From the NCBI GenBank assembly GCA_963759115.1, contig CAVWXT010000005.1, forward strand, positions 1,488,001-1,552,000: a stretch of DNA of 64,000 bases, in the 5' to 3' direction. Origin of the DNA: CAVWXT01 sp963759115 (GTDB taxonomy: Bacteria; Planctomycetota; Planctomycetia; Pirellulales; Thermoguttaceae). The notes under the pieces were generated by a model that saw only the letters and a program-made list of their open reading frames with translations, made no database searches and was not told the origin of the DNA. The position numbers were made by a program, and so were the translations under genes. Positions 9,406 through 17,924 of this stretch are shown piece after piece (positions within the stretch are counted from its first letter, which is position 1; every line of letters starts with the position of its first letter).

Positions 9406-10282
9406 GGCGAGTACCCGCGGCGAATGAGATCGTGTACGGCCGGAGGCTTCTTTATACCCTTTCTTGCCCAGTTGACCATCGCCGCCACCCGAGAGACCGT
9501 GACCGTAACATCGGAGCGTTTTTGGAGAGTGTCGCCTCGCCCGACCCCTAACATCTAGGCCCAGAGAGGGGGCTGCGCAGTTCTCTCGTGTGTTGGTCAT
9601 TCCTGAAAGAGCCTCTGGAGTCAAGGGCCTTCCGGTGAGTTGTTGGTGGTTGGATTTTGTTTTTGGGCACGTACATTCCCCGACAAAGCCACAAAGGGGC
9701 TTTTCTTGGTAGTTTGAATTGGTTGGGGGGATCGATGGCAGAGTTCAGTTGTCACGGTCATATGCGAGGTTGTTCGCGCCGTTCTTTTCCGTGCGGCGGC
9801 ACCCCTACCCATTCCTTCGTGAATCCGTCTGCCGCTAGCGGCAGCCGTTCAGACCCCAACGGGCCTGACACCGAATATGCTTTGCGACCGTCTCGCAGAA
9901 CACCAGCCGTCCCAATCAACAAAACGCTCGACAACAAGGCCGAGTCCATTGACCAACTCGGACTGACCAAGTGTCCGCGAGGGCCTCTCCTCGCTGCGAG
10001 GAGGGCCGATGCAACCGCTACTCTCCCTTCTGGCCTCCCTTGTTTTCTGTAACAGGTTCCCCGCCCACCTCTTCCTTCCTATAATTCCGCTGCTTGGTGA
10101 AGCGGAGTCGGGCTCTGCGGGGACGCAACCCGACAAGGAATAGCCAAGTCAAGGTGCGCCAAGAGCGTGCGGGGCCTCTGACGAGGGCTTCTCGCCAGGG
10201 GCCGTTTTCTTACCCCTTGGACACCTTGCCATCCCTCCGAAAATCCGCTGCCGCAAAGCACCATCGGGCGATCCTTTCGTGT
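9406..10282. other. gene-poor stretch
   Basis: No convincing gene was found in ~875 bases. A perfect 16-base palindrome CTGCCGCTAGCGGCAG lies at 9829-9844. The short open frames here have no recognisable composition or motifs. This marks the edge of the accessory island that begins with the IS110 element. Confidence 0.5.
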
Positions 10283-11370
10283 TCAGCCGGATACGGCCAT
10301 TCCCTCGCGTTGCTCTTGCCGGAGCCCGCCGACGGCATACGCCTCGTGGTACTTGACCATGTGCCAGATGATCGTCGCCAGTCGACGCATCACCGCCACG
10401 CGACCGATTTTCGCTCCCCGACGCTTCTTGATCCTCTGATACCAGGCCCTCATGCGCACATCCCGCCGCAGGACGTGCAGCGTGATCTGGGCCAGGATGA
10501 AGCGCACTGTGGCACTGCCTTGCTTGGTGATCGAGCCCAGCCGGTCGGTCGCCTCGCCGGAATTCCGGCATCCGGGCGTCAGGCCCCAATAGCTGGCCAG
10601 ACTCTTCGATCGCGGGAACCGATCAATGTCGCCGATCCGCGAAGCCAAGGCCAGGCTGCCGTAGGCCCCGGCACCGGAATGCTGGCGATGACCGCCGCCG
10701 CCACGTTCTCCGCCTGCCGCCGGCGAATCTCCGCCCCCATCTGCTCGATCTGCTCGTCGCACAGCTTCCACTCCCCCAAGAGTTGATCCATCTCCCGCCG
10801 GTCGATCGGACTGAAGCACACCTGGGTCAGCCATTTCTTCCCCGCGATGGTGTCAATCCCCTTGGTGGGACACTCCTGCTCCAGATTGTGTTTTCGCAAC
10901 AAACGCTTGACGCGGTTGATGATTCGGGTGCGGGACTGCCCCAGACGCTGACGCCGGGCGGTGAGTTGGCGGTCCTGCGCGTCTTGCTCCGTGGGCGGCA
11001 CCACCCGGCGAATGCCTTGCACCTTCGTGCCCGCCAGCAACCGATGACGATTGACCCAGAGGATCTCGCCCAGGGCATTGGCGTCGCGGCGATCGGTCTT
11101 CTTCTTCGACTGCTTCTCGGGCTGAATGAGGATCGTCTCACGGCAGCCATATCCCGGCAACAGTTTCAACAGCCAGTCGTTAAAGCCGCAGACCTCCAAA
11201 ATGGCGATGAAGCCGCCTTCCGGTTGGCTCTTCTGTCGCAACTCGGTGAAGAAGGCATGCACCCGTTTCCACTCCGTGCTCACCTGCCGTTTGTCGATCA
11301 CGTCACCGGTCTCCTGGCGAACATTCACGGTCAACTGCTTGCGGTGCTGGTCGATGGAAAGGTATAACAT
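10283..11370 (-). mobile_element. IS110 family transposase gene (one frame break)
   Basis: Two overlapping frames together encode a 362-residue IS110-type transposase. The N-terminal DEDD (RuvC-like) domain shows Asp in LYLSIDQHRK, Glu in AILEVCGFNDWL, and the Asp pair in KKTDRRDANALGE. The C-terminal Transposase_20 part contains SLASYWGLTPGCRNSG and KQGSATVRFILAQ, including the conserved Ser-bearing region. The frame changes near 10668, where GG stands for an expected GGG (SIP-GAGAYGS). Adding one base gives exactly 363 codons. IS110 elements lack terminal inverted repeats, so element ends were not assigned. The non-coding DNA upstream of the gene is where a bridge RNA would lie in this family. 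Confidence 0.85.
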
Positions 11371-11374
11371 CTCT

Positions 11375-11443
11375 CGGTCCTCCTGTTTGTACTTTTGGTG
11401 GGTTCACCACGAACCACACCGTGAATAGTACCGGGAGGACCGC
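11375..11443 (-). promoter_or_regulatory. hairpin-forming leader upstream of the IS110 transposase
   Basis: Immediately upstream of the transposase start, CGGTCCTCC (11375-11383) and GGAGGACCG (11435-11443) form the base of a long imperfect hairpin, with further GTAC/GTAC-like and GGTTC/GAACC pairing inside. The position fits the non-coding flank that encodes the bridge RNA in IS110 elements, but that role is inferred from location only. The left arm also overlaps the ribosome-binding region (AGGAGGACC on the minus strand). Confidence 0.45.
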
Positions 11444-11454
11444 TCTTTCATAGA

Positions 11455-11480
11455 ATCAACAGGTTGCGCCATTTCCAATT
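11455..11480 (+). repeat. 28-bp dispersed repeat, copy a (partial)
   Basis: Carries TCAACAGGTTGCGCCATTTC, the core of a repeat found five times between 11.4 and 13.1 kb (here, 11523, 12861, 12963, 13078). The core CAACAGGTTG is nearly self-complementary. Flanking sequences differ between copies. Confidence 0.7.
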
Positions 11481-11522
11481 CTCTCCCGTTCCTCTCCCCT
11501 CTCCCCGCTCTCATTCGTCAAC

Positions 11523-11835
11523 CGTTGGTCAACAGGTTGCTCCAGTTCCAATGCCAGCGGTCTTCCGAAGACGACGCGGCAAGATGCCGCGTCTACCGGG
11601 GCCACGGTTACCGCACGGCGTGAAACGGCACCGACTTGCCAAGGAACGAGCGCCGCCGCGGACTCGCCGCGGCGAGAGGGCGTCACGTTCGGATAGTGTA
11701 CACAAGTTCCCACCTCGCGTCAACCAGAGAATTTGGCCAGTGTGCCGGTCCGCCAGGCCGCGGGAACCAGAGGCCTTTCTTGCCGACGCGATCGATCCGC
11801 AACTGGCCTGTCTCATCAATATCGAACGTATCCCG
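11523..11835. repeat. 313-bp direct repeat, copy 1
   Basis: It matches 13078-13390 at almost every position over 313 bases, from CGTTGGTCAACAGGTTGCTC to GAACGTATCCCG. It contains copy b of the 28-bp repeat at its left end and a half REP-type hairpin (GCGGCAAGATGCCGC followed by GTCTAC) at about 11578-11598. No protein frame is conserved between the two copies, so it is non-coding. The two copies flank the sulfotransferase gene in direct orientation. Confidence 0.85.
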
Positions 11836-11933
11836 CTTCGTTTCGCGTTTGACTCATCCGATCCATTGAGCTATCCTGATCGAGTTTCGCGTAAGAGTTT
11901 CCCCCAGGATCGCAACCGACGTTCATTTTTCCA

Positions 11934-12833
11934 ATGAAGGTTGACTTTTTTGTCCCCGGCTTCAGCAAGTGCGGCACCACCTCCCTTTGCGCCATGCTCG
12001 GCGAGCATCCGGGCATCTTCATTCCGGAGAACAAGGAGCCCTGCTTCTTCGCCCAGTGGTACCATCTTGGCTGGGAGTGGTATGAGAAGGTCTTCGCGAA
12101 GGCCCGCGACGGACAGCGCATCGGCGAGGGGAGCACGTTCTATTCGAGCGGCGAGTTCGCCGAGACCGCCTGCCAGAGAATTGTGCAGCATTTCCCCGAC
12201 GCCCGCTTGATTTTCATTGCCCGAAACCCCGTCACGCGTCTCGAATCGAGCTATCGCGAGCTGCATCACAGCGGCGAAGACTTCGGCGCCCTGGCCCCGT
12301 TCTCGATTGGGCAAGCGATGAAGGAGTTTCCCGCCATGATCGACGACTCGCTGTACTGGCAGCGGCTCAGCACGTTCCGCAAGTTCGTGCCGGACGAGCG
12401 GATTCTCCTGATTCTGCTGGAGGACTTCCAGCGACAACCGGCCGCCGAGCTGGTACGGTGCTTCGAGTTCCTGGGCGTCGATCCGTCCGTGCGCGTCGAA
12501 AACCTCGATCGGCGGCTCAACGCCGGCGCGACGAAACGGTACGATTCCCGGCTGATGCGGTTCATCCGCACGCACCGATGGACGAGCCGGATCTGGAATA
12601 AGCTACCGAAGCCGCGGCAAAGGCAACTCGCCGAGGCACTTGGGCTGCGCAAGCCGTTCAAGGGGCCCATCCCGTGGGACGCCGAGGCGCGGGCGTGGTT
12701 GATCGAGCGCGTCGGCGACGATGCCCGGCGATTTTTGGCCTTCTGCGGCAAGCCCGCCGACTACTGGGACCTGCACGGAACGTGTCGCCCAGCATGCCGG
12801 CAGGGTGGCGATGGCGAGAGGGGCCGGGGGTGA
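11934..12833 (+). CDS. sulfotransferase domain protein
   Basis: A 299-residue cytosolic-type sulfotransferase. The 5'-phosphosulfate loop GFSKCGTTSL is at residues ~9-18. The 3'-phosphate motif IFIARNPVTRLESSY is around residue 96, with the Arg and Ser that contact PAPS. It would transfer sulfate from PAPS to a hydroxyl or amino group of a glycan or small molecule. No sulfate-activation genes are nearby. The gene is bracketed by the 313-bp direct repeats, which suggests it moved or was duplicated as a cassette. The last ~15 residues (RPACRQGGDGERGRG) look like read-through into repeat DNA and may not belong to the ancestral protein. Confidence 0.85.
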   Translation: MKVDFFVPGFSKCGTTSLCAMLGEHPGIFIPENKEPCFFAQWYHLGWEWYEKVFAKARDGQRIGEGSTFYSSGEFAETACQRIVQHFPDARLIFIARNPVTRLESSYRELHHSGEDFGALAPFSIGQAMKEFPAMIDDSLYWQRLSTFRKFVPDERILLILLEDFQRQPAAELVRCFEFLGVDPSVRVENLDRRLNAGATKRYDSRLMRFIRTHRWTSRIWNKLPKPRQRQLAEALGLRKPFKGPIPWDAEARAWLIERVGDDARRFLAFCGKPADYWDLHGTCRPACRQGGDGERGRG

Positions 12834-12860
12834 CGGCCGCACGAGGCGGCTTGCTTGCGT

Positions 12861-12890
12861 TGTTGGTCAACAGGTCGCTCCAGTTCCAAT
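12861..12890 (+). repeat. 28-bp dispersed repeat, copy c
   Basis: TGTTGGTCAACAGGTCGCTC followed by CAGTTCCAAT. One base differs from the consensus in the GGTTGC core. It starts a local series with copies at 12963 and 13078, 102 and 115 bases apart. Confidence 0.75.
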
Positions 12891-12962
12891 TTCGGGCAAA
12901 GTCCTCTCTCCCCTCTGGAGATGGGGCAGCGTGAGGGCCGTCTCGGCGCGGCTTGGTCACGT

Positions 12963-12990
12963 CGTTGGTCAACAGGTTGCGCAGTTCCAA
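12963..12990 (+). repeat. 28-bp dispersed repeat, copy d
   Basis: CGTTGGTCAACAGGTTGCGC followed by AGTTCCAA. The ~90-base interval to the next copy contains a GGGAGAGGGCCAGGGTGAGG-type sequence, another common intergenic repeat of environmental bacteria. Confidence 0.75.
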
Positions 12991-13077
12991 TTCTGTCCCG
13001 TTCCTCTCCCCCCTCGCTTTCCCCTCTCCTCGTGGGAGAGGGCCAGGGTGAGGGCGTTGCAGGGCGGGTCGCTCGTG

Positions 13078-13390
13078 CGTTGGTCAACAGGTTGCTCCAT
13101 TTCCAATTTCAGCGGTCTTCCGAAGACGACCCGGCAAGATGCCGCGTCTACCTGGGCCACGGTTACCGCACGGCGTGAAACGGGACCGAGTTGCCAAGGA
13201 GCGAGCGCCGCCGCAGTCTCGCCGCGGCGAGAGGGCGTCACGTTGACGTAGTGTACGTACCATCATGTATCGCGTCAACCCGAGAATTTGGCCACTGCGC
13301 CGGGCCAGCAGAACGTGGGAACCAAGAGGCTTTCTGGCCGACGCGATCCATCAACGGCTTGGCGATCGTCTCAATGTCGAACGTATCCCG
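13078..13390. repeat. 313-bp direct repeat, copy 2
   Basis: The second copy of the 313-base unit at 11523-11835, with the same internal order: 28-bp repeat, half REP hairpin at about 13132-13152, then unique sequence ending GTATCCCG. About 40 bases beyond it lies TTCCAATGAA, which echoes the start region of the sulfotransferase gene beyond copy 1, followed after four codons by a stop (TAG). Confidence 0.85.
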
Positions 13391-13490
13391 GTTCTTTACC
13401 GTTGTGGAGATCGCGTGGCCGAAGTTCCAATGAAAATTGGTTAGTTTCGGGCACCCTGGGGTGCTTGCTGTCTGTTTACGAAGGAGTAGG

Positions 13491-16400
13491 ATGGCCGCTG
13501 ACAACAATGTGAGTCGCGAGTATTCATACGAGGGAGGACGCGGACATGGCAGGCAGCGAGGGCGGGGGCGACAGCCCATCGAACGGCAGTGATTCGAAGC
13601 CCCGCATCCCCAGACCCAGCGAATACATGAGAGGGAAGCGGCCTGAACTTTTCTCCGACGCGGCCGAGATGACAGAGCCGCTGCTGGAGCGCGCCGTGCT
13701 TGAGTACCACCTCGAAACCCTGACCGAGTAGGAAGCAGGAGTTCATTTTCGAGGACTTCTGTCGACGACTCGCTCAGGCCGAGCTTTGCCCAAACCTGAA
13801 ACCACAGACTGGTCCGGTGGGCGGTGGCGACAGCAAGACCGATGCGTCTACCTATCCAGTTGCGGCCATCCTGGTTGAACGGTCTTACTGGGGCACGCCG
13901 ACCGCGCCGGCATCCGAACCTTGGGCATTTGCGTTCAGTTGCAAGAAACAATGGCGTCAGAAGGCTCGCGATGACATTGCGAAGATCGCCGGCCTGGAGA
14001 AACGCTTCTCGACCGTCTACTTCATAAGCAGCCAATTCATCAGAGACAAAGTCCGCGACGAAGTTGAAAACGAACTGACGAGAGAACATGGATTTGAAGT
14101 CCACATTCTGGATCGAAGCTGGATCGTCGACGTTGTCTTTTCGCACGGACGGGAGAACTCGCGATTACGTCGCTTGGAATTCGCGTTGCTCAGACCAGAA
14201 AACGGCAACTCGGACCCCGCGACACCGGACGCCAGATTGAGCTCGATGAACTCTTGAAACGGCTACGCACACCTCTCGAATACTACGGAAACGATTACTC
14301 CATTGCCGCCGATTACCTGGAGGCCGCGAAGCTTGCGCGTAACCTTGAACGCCCACGCCATGAAGTGACAGGGCTTTTTCATCAGGCGCGGAAAGTCTCG
14401 AAGACAACTGGCTATCTCCCCCAGATTATCCGCTGCGCGTATGAACATGCATGGGCTGACAATTGGTGGTTCGACGACGTGTCCACTGCGGTGGATGTCT
14501 ACTTGGAGATCGAGCCCTTGCTTGAAGGGATCGAGGATTCGGACGATGTTGAAATGTTCGCAAATCTGCAAAGCCTTTTGTGGCAAGGGGTCTTTCGGCA
14601 GGAATTGAATGCAGATGACCTCAATCTACGGGGACGGGAGCACCAACTGCGAGAGAAGCTCAAAAGACTTTCTGCGGATAAGCTACAGCCCAACAACGCT
14701 TTGTATGCCGAAACGATGCTCGCATTTCTCGATTTTGCGCCGTGGAATCGAGAATCAAATGCGGCAAACGGGATTCACCGTCTTTCGGACTGTTTCCGAA
14801 AGTCGCAGGGTCTGGCGACGTACCCGTTAAGACGATTCACGGACACTGTGGTTAGTATGTCGCCTTTCATCGAATCCCTCGAAGGGTACGACGAACTGTT
14901 TGACACGGTGCGGGCATTGCTTTCGGAAAGAGAAGGTGAAATCGTGGAGGCAAGACTGCTGCTTCAGCGTGGAGAACAACACTACCACGCAGATCGACCA
15001 AAGGAAGCGCTGCGGATGCTCGGTCTGGCGCGGATGAAAGCGGCGAAGGAAGAGGTTCTGGAGACGAGCGTCCGTGCAGCCAATCTCGCCGCAAATTGTT
15101 ATCTCAAGCTTGGTCTTGTGTGGGCTGCGAGGTTGGAAGCACTCATGGCGGCACATGTCTCTTGTCAGTATGTCGAGGGTGTCTTTCGGTCGGCCTGGCA
15201 CGGATCCCAGGCGACCAGACTGCTTGCGTGGATTGACATAACTCAAGGCCGTCTTAGTCCCTTCCTCCACTGGATGGGGATTGCGCGGGTCTGCTACGAT
15301 CAGTTGGCGGACAGTGGTTGTGACGTTTCACAGTTCAAGGATGTCTATCATGATATCGAAACCGCCCTGTGCGATCGACTGATGTTCCTCGACGGCGAAA
15401 CCGCAGCAAGAATGGCGCCAACAGCGGATGCTTTGCACAACATCGGACTGCCGATGGCTCGATTCGTGTTGCTCTATGTTGCCGGGCGAAGCGGTGAATC
15501 GAGTCGGAGTTTACCAGCGTCTTCAAAGAGAACGTCGAATGGATGCACGACTTTTTTGGACGTTGGCGACAACAGGTCAAATCACTTGCCGGCGACGCCA
15601 AACCCTTCACTGGGTGGCGAGGACAACTGGTCTCCCTGTCAACAGAGATCATGGGGGTGAAGTATGTTGTTGAAACTTGCCCGGACTTTGGGGCGATCAC
15701 CTTCGCGGAAAACCTGCTTGGAGTCATCGAAGCCATGCTTGCGGTCGCGGATTGGAGGAACCTAGCTTTCATCGTTGACGAGATGAAAATCAACGTTTGC
15801 ATTACGAGCGACGGAGCGAGTCCCCCGGAACCAAGGCTGTAATGGGGTCGGGGCACGAAGAGCTTGAACTGAATTGGCAGCCCGGCGTAGCTGACTGGCT
15901 CGCGTTGGCCGATCGGCAGGCGGTCATCGAATACCTATTGTGTACATGTTTGACGGTGCTCTTGCGGGCAACGATTGACCCGGTAGAAGACTTGAAAGCT
16001 GAAATGGACGAATGGCAGAAAGGCGGCATGCTTGGTAGAGCACTTGGAACGTCGCCGACCGTTCATGCGGTCGCCGACCTGATAGGAAAGGACTGTTATG
16101 ACCTCGAAAAGTGTATCACCGCCGCTTCATCGGAGACATGAATCATCTGAGGCAAGACAGGCGCTGAGACGTTCGATATCAGGTGTTTCACACGAAACTC
16201 AAGCCACAGGTCAAGATTCTCCAGAAGAGCGACTTATTCCGGGCCCAGTGCATGAACTCTACGACGGCGGTTACAAGGACTGGATGATCCTCGGAGCAGT
16301 GTACAATCGGTTGCTCCAAACGAAGTTGACGGCGCAGGGCATCAATGTTCTCGACGGCGCGATCGCAGCGGCCGCCGCTCGCGATATCACAAACGATCCC

Positions 16401-16650
16401 GGACCTATCCGCGAAGTCTGCGACGCGGAGCACTTCTGTGGACGCGAATTCATGTTCTTCTTGCGTCACTTCAACTTCCTGGCATTGTCGAGCTATGGAT
16501 TTGAGCTCGCAGGCGGGACCCTTCAACCGGAGACCGTTGAAAGATTCTTGCGAGAACGTTTGAATTATTTTGAAATGGACCTGCCTCACAGAGCGTTGTT
16601 TGGTAAGAAGCCCGGTACGTGGCCAAGATCGCGTCACGTAGACTCGGGAG
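13491..16650 (+). pseudogene. large protein with PD-(D/E)XK-like nuclease domain and long helical C-terminus, broken into at least six frames
   Basis: A strong AAGGAG Shine-Dalgarno precedes ATG at 13491 (MAADNNVSREYSYEGGRGHG). After a frame change the protein continues from 13546 (RPSEYMRGKRPELFSD). Segments are read in turn up to ~13728, 13729-14217, 14218-15495, 15496-15826, 15827-16130 and ~16200-16620. Segments 1-2 show a nuclease-like core: FIFEDFCRRLAQ (Glu), GPVGGGDSKTD (Asp) and AFAFSCKKQW (S-x-K), then VYFISSQFIRDK and ILDRSWIVDVV, resembling Mrr-type PD-(D/E)XK folds. The remaining ~700 residues are mainly helical without a P-loop. Several breaks fall in C runs. Neighbouring remnants suggest a defence context. 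No named family is recognised with certainty. Confidence 0.6.
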
Positions 16651-16686
16651 GTGACGCGGCTGGGTTGGCTTCGAGGTATTCCGTAA

Positions 16687-16932
16687 CAGGGTTTCCCCGT
16701 CGGTGTCTCGATCGTCGCATGCCGCAGACGGCTTGTGGAAGGAATGGCCGTGGCAACGGAGGTCGCCAAAAGCGTGGAAACGGCGCACGGGATCAAGTAT
16801 GTTGTAGATGGCGGCATAGAAACACCTGGCGGCCAGACGCCGGTCGTCCGCACAATTTGGATCGTTGACCGCGGACTCGATAGGCCGCGGCTGGTCACAG
16901 CCTATCGCGCGAAGAATGAGAGGGACCTATGA
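16687..16932 (+). pseudogene. C-terminal fragment of a DUF6883-like protein
   Basis: The frame is closed upstream by a stop at 16684, so only about the last 80 residues survive. HGIKYVVDGGIETPGG, TPVVRTIWIVDRG and RPRLVTAYRAKN match the C-terminal half of the DUF6883 family, which is often paired with DUF4926 as a putative toxin-antitoxin module. Its stop overlaps the next start in an ATGA arrangement, so the pair was once translationally coupled. The N-terminal half is lost or shifted out of frame where the preceding broken gene ends. Confidence 0.55.
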
Positions 16933-17159
16933 TTAAAGAACACGAACGAATCGTGCTGAGTGTCGCAGTGCCCGCCGAAGGACTGGAAGCTGGCGACGTG
17001 GGCACGGTGGTGCATGTTTACCGCGACGGCCTGGCCTATGAAGTGGAGTTCACCACCCTGGACGGGAAGACCGCCGCCGTGGTCACGTTGGAGGCCGCCC
17101 AGGTGCGCCCCGTCGGCAAGCGCGAAATCACCCACGCGCGCGAACTGGTTGCCAAGTGA
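16929..17159 (+). CDS. DUF4926 domain protein
   Basis: A 76-residue protein with the DUF4926 pattern: ERIVLSVAVPAEGLEAGDVG, VVHVYRDGLAYEVEF, and VVTLEAAQVRP. It is a small beta-rich, SH3-like fold of unknown activity, commonly encoded beside DUF6883 and thought to be the antidote-like partner. Its start overlaps the truncated upstream gene by four bases. Here it appears to be an orphan, intact partner of a broken gene. Confidence 0.75.
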   Translation: MIKEHERIVLSVAVPAEGLEAGDVGTVVHVYRDGLAYEVEFTTLDGKTAAVVTLEAAQVRPVGKREITHARELVAK

Positions 17160-17244
17160 TCGTCGAATCCTTGACGGGAAATTCCCGAGACGGACAGCGG
17201 GATCGACAACCTTTGATTCGACCGGGGAGTCGCGAGGTGGCGGG

Positions 17245-17331
17245 TTGGAGCGGGAGATCGACGAGTTGGTCTATGCGCTCTACGGCCTGACCCCGGAGGA
17301 AATCCAACTCGTGGAAGGCACGGCCAAATGA
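17245..17331 (+). pseudogene. last 28 codons of an adenine DNA methylase/restriction enzyme
   Basis: LEREIDELVYALYGLTPEEI followed by QLVEGTAK and a stop is the characteristic C-terminal tail of Eco57I/PglX-type N6-adenine methylases and related helicase-methylase proteins. Nothing upstream in this frame continues the protein. Its stop overlaps the next start (ATGA), which shows that the downstream small gene once followed a full restriction-modification gene. Attribution rests on a short motif. Confidence 0.5.
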
Positions 17332-17564
17332 GTACGCGAGCTGAGAACGAAAAGAAGTTTGGCCAGTGGGAAGAATTGCCCGGCGGCGGACGGCGCTACC
17401 GGCTGGAGGTAACAGGCCGGCTTGGCTGGCTGGCGCGGTACTTCAAGGAAGTCGACGCGAGCGAGACGACGGTGCGTTTCTGGCAGGAGATATACGACAA
17501 CCAGGGCAAACTGGTCGAGACGCATGAGAAATTCCCGCTGGATAAAGGCCACCAGAAAGTGTAA
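17328..17564 (+). CDS. small conserved hypothetical protein
   Basis: A 78-residue protein (MSTRAENEKKFGQWEELPGG ...) with an alternating beta pattern (RRYRLEVTGR, ETTVRFWQEIYD) and a charged C-terminus. It resembles small conserved proteins found beside toxin-antitoxin or restriction genes, but no domain name can be given. It overlaps the methylase remnant by four bases and precedes the next small gene by nine bases, so the two are probably co-transcribed. Confidence 0.65.
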   Translation: MSTRAENEKKFGQWEELPGGGRRYRLEVTGRLGWLARYFKEVDASETTVRFWQEIYDNQGKLVETHEKFPLDKGHQKV

Positions 17565-17573
17565 AATACAATC

Positions 17574-17834
17574 ATGACGATCACAAAGCAAACTGTCGCC
17601 GATAAAATCGCCGCGTATCTCCACCACGAGATCACAGTGGCCCAGTTGGTGGACTGGGCCGAGAACACCATGATGGACGGCGAGCTTGCCGAGGGTGATG
17701 CCAAGACGCTTTCGCCCGTCATCGCCCGCCTCGGTGTTGCCGACGTGCGGGCCTTCGGTCTGGCGTGGGAAGACTGCGAAGAACTTCTCCGTACACTTGG
17801 CTTTTCTCCCCGCGTGGAAGTGGTCGCGGTTTGA
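17574..17834 (+). CDS. small conserved hypothetical protein
   Basis: An 86-residue, largely helical protein: TKQTVADKIAAYLHHEITVA, LVDWAENTMMDGEL, VIARLGVADVRAFGLAWEDC and EELLRTLGF. The compact helical layout and the tandem position behind the preceding small gene suggest a two-gene module. No enzymatic motif is visible and no function is claimed. Confidence 0.65.
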   Translation: MTITKQTVADKIAAYLHHEITVAQLVDWAENTMMDGELAEGDAKTLSPVIARLGVADVRAFGLAWEDCEELLRTLGFSPRVEVVAV

Positions 17835-17924
17835 GGATACTGCCCGCCACCGCCGCGCGAGACAGAAAACCAGCGGTGGGCGGTGCCCACCCTACTCGCT
17901 ACAGTGCCCCCGGCGTTGCCCGCA

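Noticed and set aside
12861..13107. Three evenly placed ~28-bp repeats considered as a CRISPR array
   Set aside because: Intervals are ~75-90 bases and unequal, further copies are scattered, repeats vary, and no cas genes are nearby.
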